A stretch of DNA of 25,869 nucleotides from Deinococcus seoulensis (GTDB lineage: Bacteria; Deinococcota; Deinococci; Deinococcales; Deinococcaceae). The notes beneath the pieces were generated by a model. It saw only the letters and a list, made by a program, of their open reading frames with translations, made no database searches and was not told where the DNA came from. Below are positions 1 through 6,829 of this stretch, piece by piece. How positions within the stretch are numbered: position 1 is the first letter of the stretch; the number at the start of each line of letters is the position of its first letter. A program made the position numbers and the translations under genes. The DNA is taken from assembly GCF_014648115.1 (NCBI RefSeq), contig NZ_BMQM01000044.1:1-25869 (forward strand). Reading direction: 5' to 3'.

Positions 1-118
1 GCGGATTTTAGCCGTCTGGGACAGCACTCGCCAGCATGCTGCTTAAAACTGAAAGATGTCAGTTGATCGAGGTGTGAACCGTCTATCGACCATCAACTTT
101 CAACGATCGACTCCTGAG

Positions 119-165
119 ACGGACTCCGATTGAATGGCTTACAAAGCCGCTGGGTCCGAGTCCGT
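119..165 (-). repeat. short copy (A) of the TACGG structured repeat, hairpin after TM2 gene
   Basis: The outer 8 bp are perfect inverted repeats, ACGGACTC at 119-126 and GAGTCCGT at 158-165. The interior (CGATTGAATGGCTTACAAAG) matches the hairpin-2 end of the full copies at 2692, 11592 and 13478, but the rest of the element is missing, so this is an internally deleted copy. It begins 2 nt beyond the TM2 gene stop codon and could act as a transcription terminator for that minus-strand gene. Confidence 0.75.
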
Positions 166-166
166 G

Positions 167-754
167 TTACAGCCAGGCTTTCTGGCCCAGGATGTACTCC
201 CGCTCGAAATCCGCGTCACTCTTGGTCAGGTAGATGATGCCCTCGACCAGTCCCAGCAGGCCCACGGCGCTGCTGACCAGCGCGGCCAGCGGCAACGTGA
301 CGACCAGCCCCAGGCCGAAGGTGAGCAGCCCGATCAGGAACGCCACGATCCACACGCCCACGTTCACGCCCAGCATGATCGCGCCGGGCGTGGTGTTGCC
401 CAGGTAGAACTTGTGCACGCCCAGGCTGCCCAGGAAGATGCCCAGCAGCCCCGCGATCAGTTTCTTCTGCGCGACGTCCGCGCCGCCCAGCGGTTGCGGA
501 GCCTGTGTCCGCGCCGGTTCCCCGAAGCGGTCCAGGTTCGAGGCGGGCGGCGTGATGGGCGGCGCCCCCAGGCCCGGCTGGGGCGTCGCCTGTTTCGTCA
601 GGGACGGCGGGGCGGCCGGGGTTGCCTGGGGAATCCGGAGGTCCTGGGGGTGCCCGTCATCCGGCCCGGCCGTGCCTGCGCGGCCCAGCACCTCGTCCAC
701 CCACGACGGCGCGTTCCCCGGCGTGCCCTTGCCATCATCTTCCGGTCTGGTCAT
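167..754 (-). CDS. TM2 domain-containing membrane protein
   Basis: A 195-residue protein. Residues 1-92 are a polar, Pro/Ala-rich, probably disordered cytoplasmic region. Residues 96-180 form the TM2 domain: a helix starting KKLIAGLLGIFLGSLGVHKF with the conserved G-x-H-K/R-FYLG turn, then two more hydrophobic stretches (about 124-145 and 148-176). The short tail ends EYILGQKAWL. TM2 proteins are small integral membrane proteins with no agreed biochemical role in bacteria. The ATG at 754 is preceded by TACTGT (760-765) five bases upstream, so it may be leaderless. It lies 57 bp downstream of the methyltransferase on the same strand but appears to have its own promoter. Family assignment is firm; function is unknown. 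Confidence 0.9.
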   Translation of the reverse strand: MTRPEDDGKGTPGNAPSWVDEVLGRAGTAGPDDGHPQDLRIPQATPAAPPSLTKQATPQPGLGAPPITPPASNLDRFGEPARTQAPQPLGGADVAQKKLIAGLLGIFLGSLGVHKFYLGNTTPGAIMLGVNVGVWIVAFLIGLLTFGLGLVVTLPLAALVSSAVGLLGLVEGIIYLTKSDADFEREYILGQKAWL

Positions 755-759
755 GCCTC

Positions 760-765
760 ACAGTA
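760..765 (-). promoter_or_regulatory. -10 box of the TM2 gene (TACTGT)
   Basis: TACTGT on the minus strand, 5 nt before the ATG at 754. This is one of ten TANNNT-to-start arrangements in the window. No convincing -35 box was seen. Confidence 0.45.
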
Positions 766-811
766 CGCCCTGACGGCCCGGCCGTTCATCCTCCGAAAGT
801 CACCCCTGGGG

Positions 812-1606
812 TCATTCGGGCCGGGTGCCGCGCGCCACGATCACCGGCAGCGGCACCGTCACCGGCCCCCCCGCGAACAGCGGCGCGAGGTCCGCGCGGT
901 GCTCCGCCTGCACCTGCGCCCGCAGGTCCGGTGTGAACCCCGCCAGCGGCTGCCCCTCCAGGCCCGCCGCGATCTCGTCCCAGCGGTCCCCCACGCACGC
1001 CAGCGTGTACGGCAGGTCCGTGCGGTCCACCTGCACGTCATCCAGGCCCGCGCCCAGCAGCAGGTCCCGCGCGGCGTCCGGCGTGGGAATGCGGCCCAGC
1101 GGCGCCGCCCCCGGCCTGACCCCGTGCGCCTCCAGTCGCGCCCGCCACAGCCCCGGCAGGTCGCCCAGCAACCCGCGCCCGAACGACGAGAACACCATCT
1201 GCCCGCCCGGCCGCACCACCCGACGCCACTCACGGAGCGCCGCGCCCATGTCCGGCACGAAGAACAACCCCGACGCGCACACCACCACGTCGAACGACCC
1301 GTCCGGGAACGGCAGCCGAGCCGCGTCGCCCACCACGAACTGCGCGCCCGGCACGCGCCGCCGCGCGACCTCCACCATGCCCGCCGACAGGTCCAGGCCC
1401 ACCACGGACCCCGACCGGCCCAGCAGCGCCAGCGCCACGCTGCCCGTCCCGGTCATCACGTCCAGCGCCGCGCCGCCCGGCGGGACCACCACCTGCGCCG
1501 CCACGAACCGCGCCGCCTGCGTCAGGAACCCCAGCCGGTCGTACCCGCCGGCCAGCCGGTCGAACTGCCGCCGGTTGCGGTCCTCCCATTCACCCGCAGT
1601 TGTCAT
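812..1606 (-). CDS. class I SAM-dependent methyltransferase
   Basis: A 264-residue cytoplasmic methyltransferase of the UbiE/Methyltransf_11 type. Motif I is ALDVMTGTGSVALALLG (about residues 47-63), with the acidic ribose-binding residue in VVGLDLSAGM (about 68-77). VVGDAARLPFPDGSFDVVVC (91-110) carries motifs II-III, and REWRRVVRPGGQMVFS (125-140) is the usual post-motif segment. The N-terminal FDRLAGGYDRLG resembles the YD..A..YD pattern of ubiquinone/menaquinone-type methyltransferases, but the substrate cannot be read from the sequence. The usual glycines of motif I (GxGxG) are replaced by TGTGS, which is common in this group. The ATG at 1606 follows TAAGGT by 5 nt; AAGGTAGG could instead serve as a ribosome-binding site. 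Confidence 0.9.
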   Translation of the reverse strand: MTTAGEWEDRNRRQFDRLAGGYDRLGFLTQAARFVAAQVVVPPGGAALDVMTGTGSVALALLGRSGSVVGLDLSAGMVEVARRRVPGAQFVVGDAARLPFPDGSFDVVVCASGLFFVPDMGAALREWRRVVRPGGQMVFSSFGRGLLGDLPGLWRARLEAHGVRPGAAPLGRIPTPDAARDLLLGAGLDDVQVDRTDLPYTLACVGDRWDEIAAGLEGQPLAGFTPDLRAQVQAEHRADLAPLFAGGPVTVPLPVIVARGTRPE

Positions 1607-1611
1607 GCCCT

Positions 1612-1617
1612 ACCTTA
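1612..1617 (-). promoter_or_regulatory. -10 box of the methyltransferase gene (TAAGGT)
   Basis: TAAGGT on the minus strand, 5 nt before the ATG at 1606. It overlaps an AAGGTAGG purine run, so an SD role is an alternative reading. Confidence 0.4.
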
Positions 1618-1667
1618 TCCGGACTCCGGTGAAGTTCCGGATCAGCGAAACAAACGGAACTCGTATT
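1617..1667. repeat. partial copy (B) of the TACGG structured repeat
   Basis: The segment GGTGAAGTTCCGG followed by GCGAAACAAACGGAA matches, in reverse orientation, the 5' end and internal stem of the full copy at 2692-2831. The other half of the element is missing. Its right end (CGTATTA) overlaps the TAA stop codon of the nadR-like gene at 1666-1668. Confidence 0.7.
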
Positions 1668-2682
1668 ACGCCCCGTTCAGGGTGGCCCGCACCTGCGCGA
1701 CCCGTTCGGGCACGCTGCCGCGCAGCACCGTGAACGGGACCCCGCGCGCCTCCAGGTCCTGGCGGATGAACGCCTGCTGCACGGCCCGGACCTCGGTGTT
1801 CGCGCGCCAGCCGTCCTGCTCGTGCGGGAGGTCGGTGTCGCACAGGAACGTGTGCGCGTAGCGGGCGCGGCAGGCACCGGCCAGGGCGTTCAGTTCCGCC
1901 GGGGCCGTGCCGGTCAGCAGGTGCGACCACATCAGGGTCGTGGCGGCGTTCGTGTCGCTGAACACCCACTTGTGCACGCCGGGCGACCGCGCGGCCTCGT
2001 CCTCCAGCGCCCGGTGGCCCCGCGCGATCTCCAGGAAGTGCCCTGGGGTCAGCGCGCCGTTCTCGCGTTCGTACACGTCCCGGCCGTACTCGCGCACCCA
2101 GGTCGTGCCGAACGCCTCGCCCAGCGCCCGCGTCAGGGTGCTCTTGCCGGTGCTCTCGGCCCCCAGGATCACCACGCGCCGCACGAAATGGGCGTACACC
2201 ACGGGATCGAGGAACGCCCGCAGGCCGTGCACGTCCGCCCGCAGCGCCGTCCCGCTGACCGGCACGATCTGCCGCGCCCGGTCCACGAGTACGTGCGCCG
2301 CGCCCAGTGACGCCGCGAACGCCTTGCCGTACCCCTCGGACGTGAACACCGCGTCCGGCCGCACGTCCCAGCCGTCCAGCACGCCGCGCACGTACCCGCG
2401 GTGCACGGCGTCCGGCTCGTCGTTCAGGGGTGGGGTGGGGGCGTCCGGCAGCAACTCCAGCCCCGGAAACAGGCGCGCCGGGTACAGCGCCCGGAGCCAG
2501 CCGCGCCGCAGCGGACTGGGCATCTCCGGAAAGTCCGGCCGGGAGTACACCCACACGCTCACGCGCTCGCACTGCTCAAGCGCCGCGTCCAGCAGGAGCA
2601 TGTGCCCCCGGTGCAGCGGCGCGAACTTCCCGACGATCAGGCCGTGCCGATAGGTTTTCACCAACCCACTTTCGCTGGTCAC
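1666..2682 (-). CDS. nadR: NadR-like bifunctional NMN adenylyltransferase / ribosylnicotinamide kinase
   Basis: A 338-residue cytoplasmic enzyme of NAD+ salvage. The N-terminal half is a nucleotidyltransferase: GLIVGKFAPLHRGHMLLL (14-31) with the HRGH motif at 24-27, and SGTALR at 143-148 corresponding to the ISGTxIR signature. This half should make NAD+ from NMN and ATP. The C-terminal half is a P-loop kinase: VVILGAESTGKSTLTRAL with Walker A at 174-182, expected to phosphorylate nicotinamide riboside to NMN. E. coli NadR (about 410 aa) has an extra N-terminal HTH repressor domain; this protein lacks it, so it is an enzyme rather than a regulator. The start is GTG at 2682 behind a GAGGGGGG run; a later in-frame GTG (before KTYRHG) is possible. 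It lies downstream of pnuC, separated by a hairpin and a repeat. Confidence 0.93.
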   Translation of the reverse strand: MTSESGLVKTYRHGLIVGKFAPLHRGHMLLLDAALEQCERVSVWVYSRPDFPEMPSPLRRGWLRALYPARLFPGLELLPDAPTPPLNDEPDAVHRGYVRGVLDGWDVRPDAVFTSEGYGKAFAASLGAAHVLVDRARQIVPVSGTALRADVHGLRAFLDPVVYAHFVRRVVILGAESTGKSTLTRALGEAFGTTWVREYGRDVYERENGALTPGHFLEIARGHRALEDEAARSPGVHKWVFSDTNAATTLMWSHLLTGTAPAELNALAGACRARYAHTFLCDTDLPHEQDGWRANTEVRAVQQAFIRQDLEARGVPFTVLRGSVPERVAQVRATLNGA

Positions 2683-2691
2683 ACGCCCCCC

Positions 2692-2831
2692 TCATACGGA
2701 TTCCGTTTGTTTCGTTAACAACCCGGAACTTCACCAGGTTGCCAACTTCACGTCCGGAACCCGTTTCTCTCCTACTCGCATCCGCTCGGATTGCAAGGGC
2801 TTTGCAGCCCATTCAATCGGAGTCCGTATCA
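2692..2831. repeat. full-length copy (C) of the TACGG structured repeat
   Basis: About 134 bp bounded by TACGGATTCCG (from 2695) and CGGAGTCCGTA (to 2828), with TCA on both sides. Inside are two hairpins: one with arms around GTTAACAACCCGG and CCAGGTTGCCAAC (about 2715-2748), and one around GATTGCAAGGGCT and AGCCCATTCAATC near 2790-2818. It separates pnuC from the nadR-like gene. No coding capacity or transposase was seen, so it is a non-autonomous repeat (MITE- or REP-like). Confidence 0.88.
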
Positions 2832-2837
2832 CCCCGG

Positions 2838-2860
2838 CCCTCTCCCGCCAGGGGAGAGGG
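2838..2860 (-). terminator. perfect 9-bp hairpin 10 bp after pnuC
   Basis: CCCTCTCCC (2838-2846) pairs perfectly with GGGAGAGGG (2852-2860) across a 5-nt loop, starting 10 bp past the pnuC stop codon. There is no U-tract on either strand, so it may be an mRNA-end stabiliser or an atypical terminator. Confidence 0.5.
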
Positions 2861-2870
2861 AGAACAACCG

Positions 2871-3461
2871 TCAGGCAAACGCCACTTCGCGCCGCTCGTC
2901 GCGTCGCCACGCGCGCCAGCCGACCACGCTCATGGCTGCCAGCACGAACTGCAACGCGAACAGCACCCAGTACTCCGCGTGCCAGAAGTACACCGCCTGC
3001 ACGGCATTCACCGCGATCCACACCGGCCAGGACCACGCCCAGCGGCGCGTCGTGCCGAAATTGGCAATCAGCGCCAGCGTCACTGCCGCGAACTGCACCC
3101 CGTTCCACGCGTCCCCGAAATCCGTCACGGCCACCGTGTACGCGAAGATCGCCAGACTCGCCGCCCACGTCACGCCGTACCAGAGCGGCTCGTTGAATCG
3201 GATCTCGCCCCGCGCCCGCCGCGCCTCCAGGTGCCACAGGTACAGCCCGTGAATCCCGAACAGCAGGTACGTCACCTGCAGGCCCGCCAGCATCCACTGC
3301 CCGCCCGTCGCGAACAGCAGGAAGTACGGCAGCAGCGACAGGTTGCTCCAGTGCCAGTACGTGCTGCTCTTCGCCCACAGGAAATACAGGCTGACCAGCA
3401 CGCACAGGCCGCCCGTCAGGTCGAGAACCAGCGGCGGGATATTCAGGCCGAACACGTTCAT
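2871..3461 (-). CDS. pnuC: PnuC-family nicotinamide riboside transporter
   Basis: A 196-residue integral membrane protein with about six or seven hydrophobic segments and very few charges outside the loops. Family features include SLYFLWAKSSTYWHWSNL near the N-terminus, then LLPYFLLFATGGQWMLAGLQVTYLLFGIHGLYLWHLE, the aromatic-rich stretch typical of the substrate channel. PnuC proteins move nicotinamide riboside by facilitated diffusion, with trapping by ribosylnicotinamide kinase, which the adjacent NadR-like protein supplies. The ATG at 3461 lies 14 nt after the stop of the preceding gene and has GGGGGAA in SD position, so it is read from the upstream operon. The charged C-terminal tail RRDERREVAFA is probably cytoplasmic. 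Confidence 0.92.
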   Translation of the reverse strand: MNVFGLNIPPLVLDLTGGLCVLVSLYFLWAKSSTYWHWSNLSLLPYFLLFATGGQWMLAGLQVTYLLFGIHGLYLWHLEARRARGEIRFNEPLWYGVTWAASLAIFAYTVAVTDFGDAWNGVQFAAVTLALIANFGTTRRWAWSWPVWIAVNAVQAVYFWHAEYWVLFALQFVLAAMSVVGWRAWRRDERREVAFA

Positions 3462-3474
3462 GCGTTCCCCCCGC

Positions 3475-4059
3475 TCACGTGTCGATCCGCAGAGTCGCCA
3501 CGCCCGCCCACGTACCCAGCGGCAGTCGCGCCACGTCGATCAGCAGCAGCGCCACGCGACCCGCCGTGACCGTCACCAGCCGCCGCTCCGGATGGGCCAG
3601 GAACAACGCCTGCGCCGCCCGGATGGCCTGCACTTCCTCCGGCGCGTAGAAGTCCGCCGCGTTCCCATCTGCTTCACGCCGCGCCAGCCGCTCCGCCACG
3701 CGGAAGTCCGATTCGGTCACCTCCACCTCGACCTCGCCAGTCGGGAGGGGCAGCAGGCCCAGCCAGTCCACGCGGCCCAGTTCCTCCGGCGTGAACGCGC
3801 GCGGCAGCACGAACGGCACATACGGCGTGTCCGTGTCGCTCGACTCGATCAGGGACGACATGGCCCCTGCCAGCGCCGCCGCGAACGCCACGCCCTCCTG
3901 CACGGCCTCAGGACTCGCCGCTTCTCCCCGCTGCTCCGGCCAGCCGAACACCCCGTCCGGCGACAGGCGACCCGCCACCACCACCGGCGACACCGACCCG
4001 TCCGCCCGGTACGCCACCAACCGCTCCAGCTGTAAGGGCACGTTCAGATCACCGTTCAT
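3475..4059 (-). CDS. uncharacterised protein Y, coupled to the HigBA cassette
   Basis: A 194-residue soluble protein starting MNGDLNVPLQLERLV and ending GVATLRIDT. I do not recognise the family. The N-terminal 45 residues look like beta strands (RLVAYRADGSVSPVVVAGRLS), followed by an alanine-rich helix (about 48-70), a Pro/Asp segment, a glutamate-rich strand (GEVEVEVTESDF) and C-terminal helix plus strands (RRLVTVTAGRVALLLIDVARL). It has no signal peptide or membrane segment. Its ATG at 4059 overlaps the upstream TGA (ATGA), so translation is coupled to protein X. Codon use is ordinary for the window, with high GC at third positions. Its position suggests a partner of X or of the toxin-antitoxin pair, but that is inference only. 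Confidence 0.75.
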   Translation of the reverse strand: MNGDLNVPLQLERLVAYRADGSVSPVVVAGRLSPDGVFGWPEQRGEAASPEAVQEGVAFAAALAGAMSSLIESSDTDTPYVPFVLPRAFTPEELGRVDWLGLLPLPTGEVEVEVTESDFRVAERLARREADGNAADFYAPEEVQAIRAAQALFLAHPERRLVTVTAGRVALLLIDVARLPLGTWAGVATLRIDT

Positions 4060-4700
4060 AAGTCTCCTTCCCAGTCGTTCCCGCCCAGTCGCGTCAGCAC
4101 GGCCACCTGCCGCGCCAGCGCCGTGAGTGTCCACGCGGCTTCCGGCTCGCTCCACTCGTCCCGGCGCACGTCCGCCCGGCTCAGGAATCCCTGTTGCGCC
4201 AGCCCCAGCAGGGCCGACGCGAACTCCTGCCGGGACAGACCCGCCACCGTCGCCGTGCCGTTCACGGGCAGGCTGTCGGCGAACGGGTCGATCGGGTCGA
4301 GCAGGTCGAACAGGCCTGCGAACACCCGTAACTCCCGGTCGGACAGACCCTCGATCACGCGCATCGTCTGGAATTTGTCCGGCGCGGGCGGCGGGAAGCT
4401 CAGCACGCACCCCGCCAGCGCCCGCGCGATGAAGCGCAGCTTGTCCTCGGACTCCGCGACCTCCGCCGCCCGCACCGCCTGCACCACGTTCGCCTGGAAG
4501 GCATCCGAGCGCAGGTACGCATGATCCACCGACCCCGCGAAGGCCCGCAGCAGCGCAGCGAACTCGGCCTGCACATGCACGGCCAGCCGCGCCGCCTGCC
4601 GCTGGTTTGCATAGGCGAACCACTCCGGCAGGGACGAGGAGGGGAGACCCAGCGGTTCCAGGGACTGGAGGGCGGGAAGGAGGGGGGTCAGGGCGTTCAG
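4056..4700 (-). CDS. uncharacterised protein X, third gene of the HigBA cassette (CTG start proposed)
   Basis: The reading frame is open and coding-like from the higA stop onward and ends at 4056. The first conventional start in frame is GTG at 4580 (174 aa, MHVQAEFAALL). However, the preceding 40 codons (including SLPEWFAYANQRQAARLAV) have normal GC-rich third positions and protein-like composition. Starting at CTG 4700-4698, which overlaps the higA TGA as CTGA, gives 214 aa. The predicted fold is mostly helical, with a first helical bundle (to about residue 115) and then LSDRELRVFAGLFDLLD and LSRQEFASALLGLAQQGFLS, reminiscent of a winged-helix unit. The family is not recognised. The end overlaps the next gene as ATGA. 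The stop is certain; the start is not. Confidence 0.65.
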   Translation of the reverse strand: MNALTPLLPALQSLEPLGLPSSSLPEWFAYANQRQAARLAVHVQAEFAALLRAFAGSVDHAYLRSDAFQANVVQAVRAAEVAESEDKLRFIARALAGCVLSFPPPAPDKFQTMRVIEGLSDRELRVFAGLFDLLDPIDPFADSLPVNGTATVAGLSRQEFASALLGLAQQGFLSRADVRRDEWSEPEAAWTLTALARQVAVLTRLGGNDWEGDL

Positions 4701-5119
4701 AGGAACATCCCAGGACTTACCTGGAAGAACGCGCCCAGTTTCCGCGCGTGATCCGCCGTGAACGCCCGCCGCCGCCGCAGCAGGTCGCTGATGGTGCTCT
4801 GCGGAATGCCGGTGGCGGCGGCCAGTGCCTGCTGCGTCAGGGGCCGCTGCTGGAGCAGGAAGGCCAGCATGTCCGGTCCGTCTGCGTCTGGTACCGGGAA
4901 TCGCCGGGTCTCGTACGCCGTGATGCGCTGCGTCAGCAGTTCCGCCAGCGGGTCCAGCGGGTGGGGTCCCTCGCCCTTGACCTCGAAGTCGAAGGTGTAC
5001 AGGAACGCGGTGGCGCGCGCCAGATCATCGTCGGTGCGGATGTCCATGAAGAATTCGGGAGCCAGCCCGCTCAGCTCCTGGAAGGACCGCGTGATTTCCG
5101 GAAAGTTCGTCATGGTCAC
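4697..5119 (-). CDS. higA: HigA-type antitoxin with C-terminal HTH
   Basis: A 140-residue protein from GTG 5119 (138 from ATG 5113). The layout matches E. coli HigA (138 aa): an N-terminal toxin-neutralising helical part, a middle segment PLDPLAELLTQRITAYE that parallels the family's NPLLDLVCAKITAWEE, and a C-terminal helix-turn-helix (LTQQALAAATGIPQSTISDLLRRRR) ending HARKLGAFFQVSPGMFL. It should bind HigB in the cytoplasm and repress the operon through the palindrome at 5422-5438. The GTG overlaps the higB stop (GTGA) with AAGGAG 5 nt upstream; ATG 5113 lies 11 nt from the same site, so either start is possible. The toxin-first gene order is the one usual for higBA. Confidence 0.86.
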   Translation of the reverse strand: MTMTNFPEITRSFQELSGLAPEFFMDIRTDDDLARATAFLYTFDFEVKGEGPHPLDPLAELLTQRITAYETRRFPVPDADGPDMLAFLLQQRPLTQQALAAATGIPQSTISDLLRRRRAFTADHARKLGAFFQVSPGMFL

Positions 5120-5412
5120 CTCAACTCCTTCGTCCAGGCGTCGTACTGTCGGTGGGTGTACACACCCACAATGTAGAAGCGTCTTCCGGCAAAGTTCGGG
5201 CGGACGATCAGGCGGTACCGGTTGCCGCTGATGTCGAACACGAGGAACCCCTGCACCCAGTCGGCGCTACCGAAGTCCGTTTTCACGTCGGCGAACGAGG
5301 CGTACTCGCGCGCGCGGACCAGCCGGTACCACTCGCGCAGGGGCTTCTCGGCGTCCGGGTGCTCGGTCCAGAACGCGATCAGCACGGCCAGCGTCAGCGC
5401 GTTCATGCCCAT
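5116..5412 (-). CDS. higB: HigB-type mRNA interferase toxin
   Basis: A 98-residue basic protein from ATG 5412. It matches the HigB_toxin family (E. coli-type HigB, about 104 aa): F/W-rich middle DFGSADWVQGFLVFDISGN, then the diagnostic core GNRYRLIVRPNFAGRRFYIVGVYTHRQYD and a basic tail. The family consists of ribosome-dependent RNases that cleave mRNA, held inactive by HigA. Start choice: a GTG at 5418 and ATGs at 5412 and 5406 are in frame. The -10 box TATAAT at 5420-5425 ends 7 nt before ATG 5412, which fits a leaderless start there and places GTG 5418 upstream of transcription. The toxin stop overlaps the antitoxin start. Confidence 0.88.
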   Translation of the reverse strand: MGMNALTLAVLIAFWTEHPDAEKPLREWYRLVRAREYASFADVKTDFGSADWVQGFLVFDISGNRYRLIVRPNFAGRRFYIVGVYTHRQYDAWTKELR

Positions 5413-5419
5413 GCCCACG

Positions 5420-5438
5420 ATTATAGCATGGTGCTATA
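5420..5438 (-). promoter_or_regulatory. higBA promoter with palindromic operator
   Basis: TATAGCA (5422-5428) and TGCTATA (5432-5438) are perfect 7-bp inverted arms around TGG. On the minus strand the palindrome's downstream arm overlaps a consensus -10 box, TATAAT (5425 to 5420). A repressor bound here would block RNA polymerase, as expected for HigA autoregulation. The palindrome abuts the nadV stop codon (5439-5441). No good -35 box was seen. Confidence 0.7.
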
Positions 5439-6827
5439 TCACGCCCGCCCCCTTACTTCCTCCAGCGTGTCCCGCACCAGCAACTCCCCGTCGCGGTACA
5501 CGGTGCGCAGCAGGCTGCCGGGGAAGTCGGTATCAAACGTCCTGTACGCCTTCGTGACCATTCGGCCGCCTTCCTGCACGAGGTCGAGGACGCCGTCCTT
5601 GCTGCGTTTGCCGGGGTCGGTGACGGGATCCTTGTAGATGCCCCGGTACTCGCCGTCGATCAGGCCGGCGCTGGCCTTGTACGCGAAGCGCTGGGTGTCC
5701 CGGTCGACTTTCTGGAGGAGGGCGCCGCCCATGCCAAAAGACACGTTCTCGGCGCTGTAGCCGTCCACATCCAGGTTGTCGAGGATCTGGCGGATGGTGT
5801 GTTCGTCGATTCCGTCGCCCTGGATGACGCGGACGTGGTTCAGGACCTTGTATCCCTTGCTGTTGGTGGTGGTGCCGTACCTGGCGGCCAGGGCGTTCAC
5901 GGCGAGGCGGACCATGGCGGGCGGTTCGCCGCTGTCGGGCCGGACGACCAGGGTGCCGCCGGATTCGATGACCTGCTGTCTCAGGGTGTCGCCCCAGAGG
6001 TGGTTGATGGCGTTCTTGAGGTCGTAGGAGTCGCTGACCACCGCGTACACGCTGCCGGGGCGGCTGAAGCGGGTGATCATGTTGCGGTACGCGTCGACCT
6101 CGTGCGCCTTGCCCCAGGATGTGATGGTGCTGTGCTCGGCGGCGGGGATGGAAAACGCGGCGATGTCGGCGCCGTAGTGGTTCCGGGCGACGCGCAGGGC
6201 TTCCAGGGTGTCGCTGCCCTGGAAGTTGATGAGGTGGGCGAGGCCGCCGATGCCTGCGCTCTCGCGGCTGCTGACGCCCCTGGACCCGAAGTCGTGCAGT
6301 TTGAACGGGAGTTCCTCGGCGGCGCGGTCGCTGGTTTTTTCGAGGGCGGCGCGGATGATCTCGCGGATGTGCCAGCTCTGGGTGGCGACGGTGGTGGGGT
6401 ACCAGACACGCATCAGCATGGTTTCGAACCAGCCGACCAGCCAGGGGAGTTCGGGGTCGGTGTTCGTGCAGCTCAGCAGGACGTTGTGGATGGGCACCAG
6501 CGTGCCTTCCGGCACGGCGCGGACTTCCAGGGGCAGCTTGCCGCCGTGGACGTTCACGACGCGCATCCAGCCGTCGTAGGGGAAGGGTTCGCCGTGTGCT
6601 TCGATGAGGGCGCGGGCTTCCTCGACCATGTCGGCAGTGACGCGGGTGGTCAGGTAGCGGTCGAGGATGTACTGCAGGCCGAAGAAGCGCGTCTGGGGAT
6701 ACTTGCCGCCGCGACTTTCCAGGTAGGAGAAGAGGCGGGTGGTGCCTGTGGGGTACTGCAGGAAGTGGCTGCTCTTGTAGCTGTCGGTGTCGAGGATGAT
6801 GTTGCGGTCGTTCAGGGGAGTGGTCAT
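5439..6827 (-). CDS. nadV: nicotinamide phosphoribosyltransferase (NAMPT)
   Basis: A 462-residue enzyme joining nicotinamide to PRPP to give NMN in the cytoplasm. Clear NAMPT-type motifs: DTDSYKSSHFLQYP (13-26), HDFGSRGVSSRESAGIG (178-194), NFQGSDT (201-207), AAFSIPAAEHSTITSWG (223-239), VVSDSYD (263-269), LVVRPDSGEPP (293-303), and KDPVTDPGKRSKDG near the C-terminus. His232 corresponds to the human phosphorylated His247, and Asp206 to Asp219, which selects nicotinamide over nicotinic acid; Arg296 and Asp298 match the PRPP/substrate residues. The start is ATG 6827 with AAGGAG 7 nt upstream, and only 2 nt separate it from the upstream stop, so it is co-transcribed with the ADP-ribosylglycohydrolase. 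Confidence 0.97.
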   Translation of the reverse strand: MTTPLNDRNIILDTDSYKSSHFLQYPTGTTRLFSYLESRGGKYPQTRFFGLQYILDRYLTTRVTADMVEEARALIEAHGEPFPYDGWMRVVNVHGGKLPLEVRAVPEGTLVPIHNVLLSCTNTDPELPWLVGWFETMLMRVWYPTTVATQSWHIREIIRAALEKTSDRAAEELPFKLHDFGSRGVSSRESAGIGGLAHLINFQGSDTLEALRVARNHYGADIAAFSIPAAEHSTITSWGKAHEVDAYRNMITRFSRPGSVYAVVSDSYDLKNAINHLWGDTLRQQVIESGGTLVVRPDSGEPPAMVRLAVNALAARYGTTTNSKGYKVLNHVRVIQGDGIDEHTIRQILDNLDVDGYSAENVSFGMGGALLQKVDRDTQRFAYKASAGLIDGEYRGIYKDPVTDPGKRSKDGVLDLVQEGGRMVTKAYRTFDTDFPGSLLRTVYRDGELLVRDTLEEVRGRA

Positions 6828-6829
6828 GA

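Noticed and set aside
50..100. Imperfect palindrome around GTTGATCGA and TCGACCATCAAC
   Set aside because: Stem contains a 3-nt bulge and no adjacent gene start or consensus motif links it to a function.
134..1861. Long plus-strand open frame opposite the TM2 and methyltransferase genes
   Set aside because: Arg/Pro/Gln-rich composition without any domain, antisense to two well-supported genes; a high-GC shadow frame.
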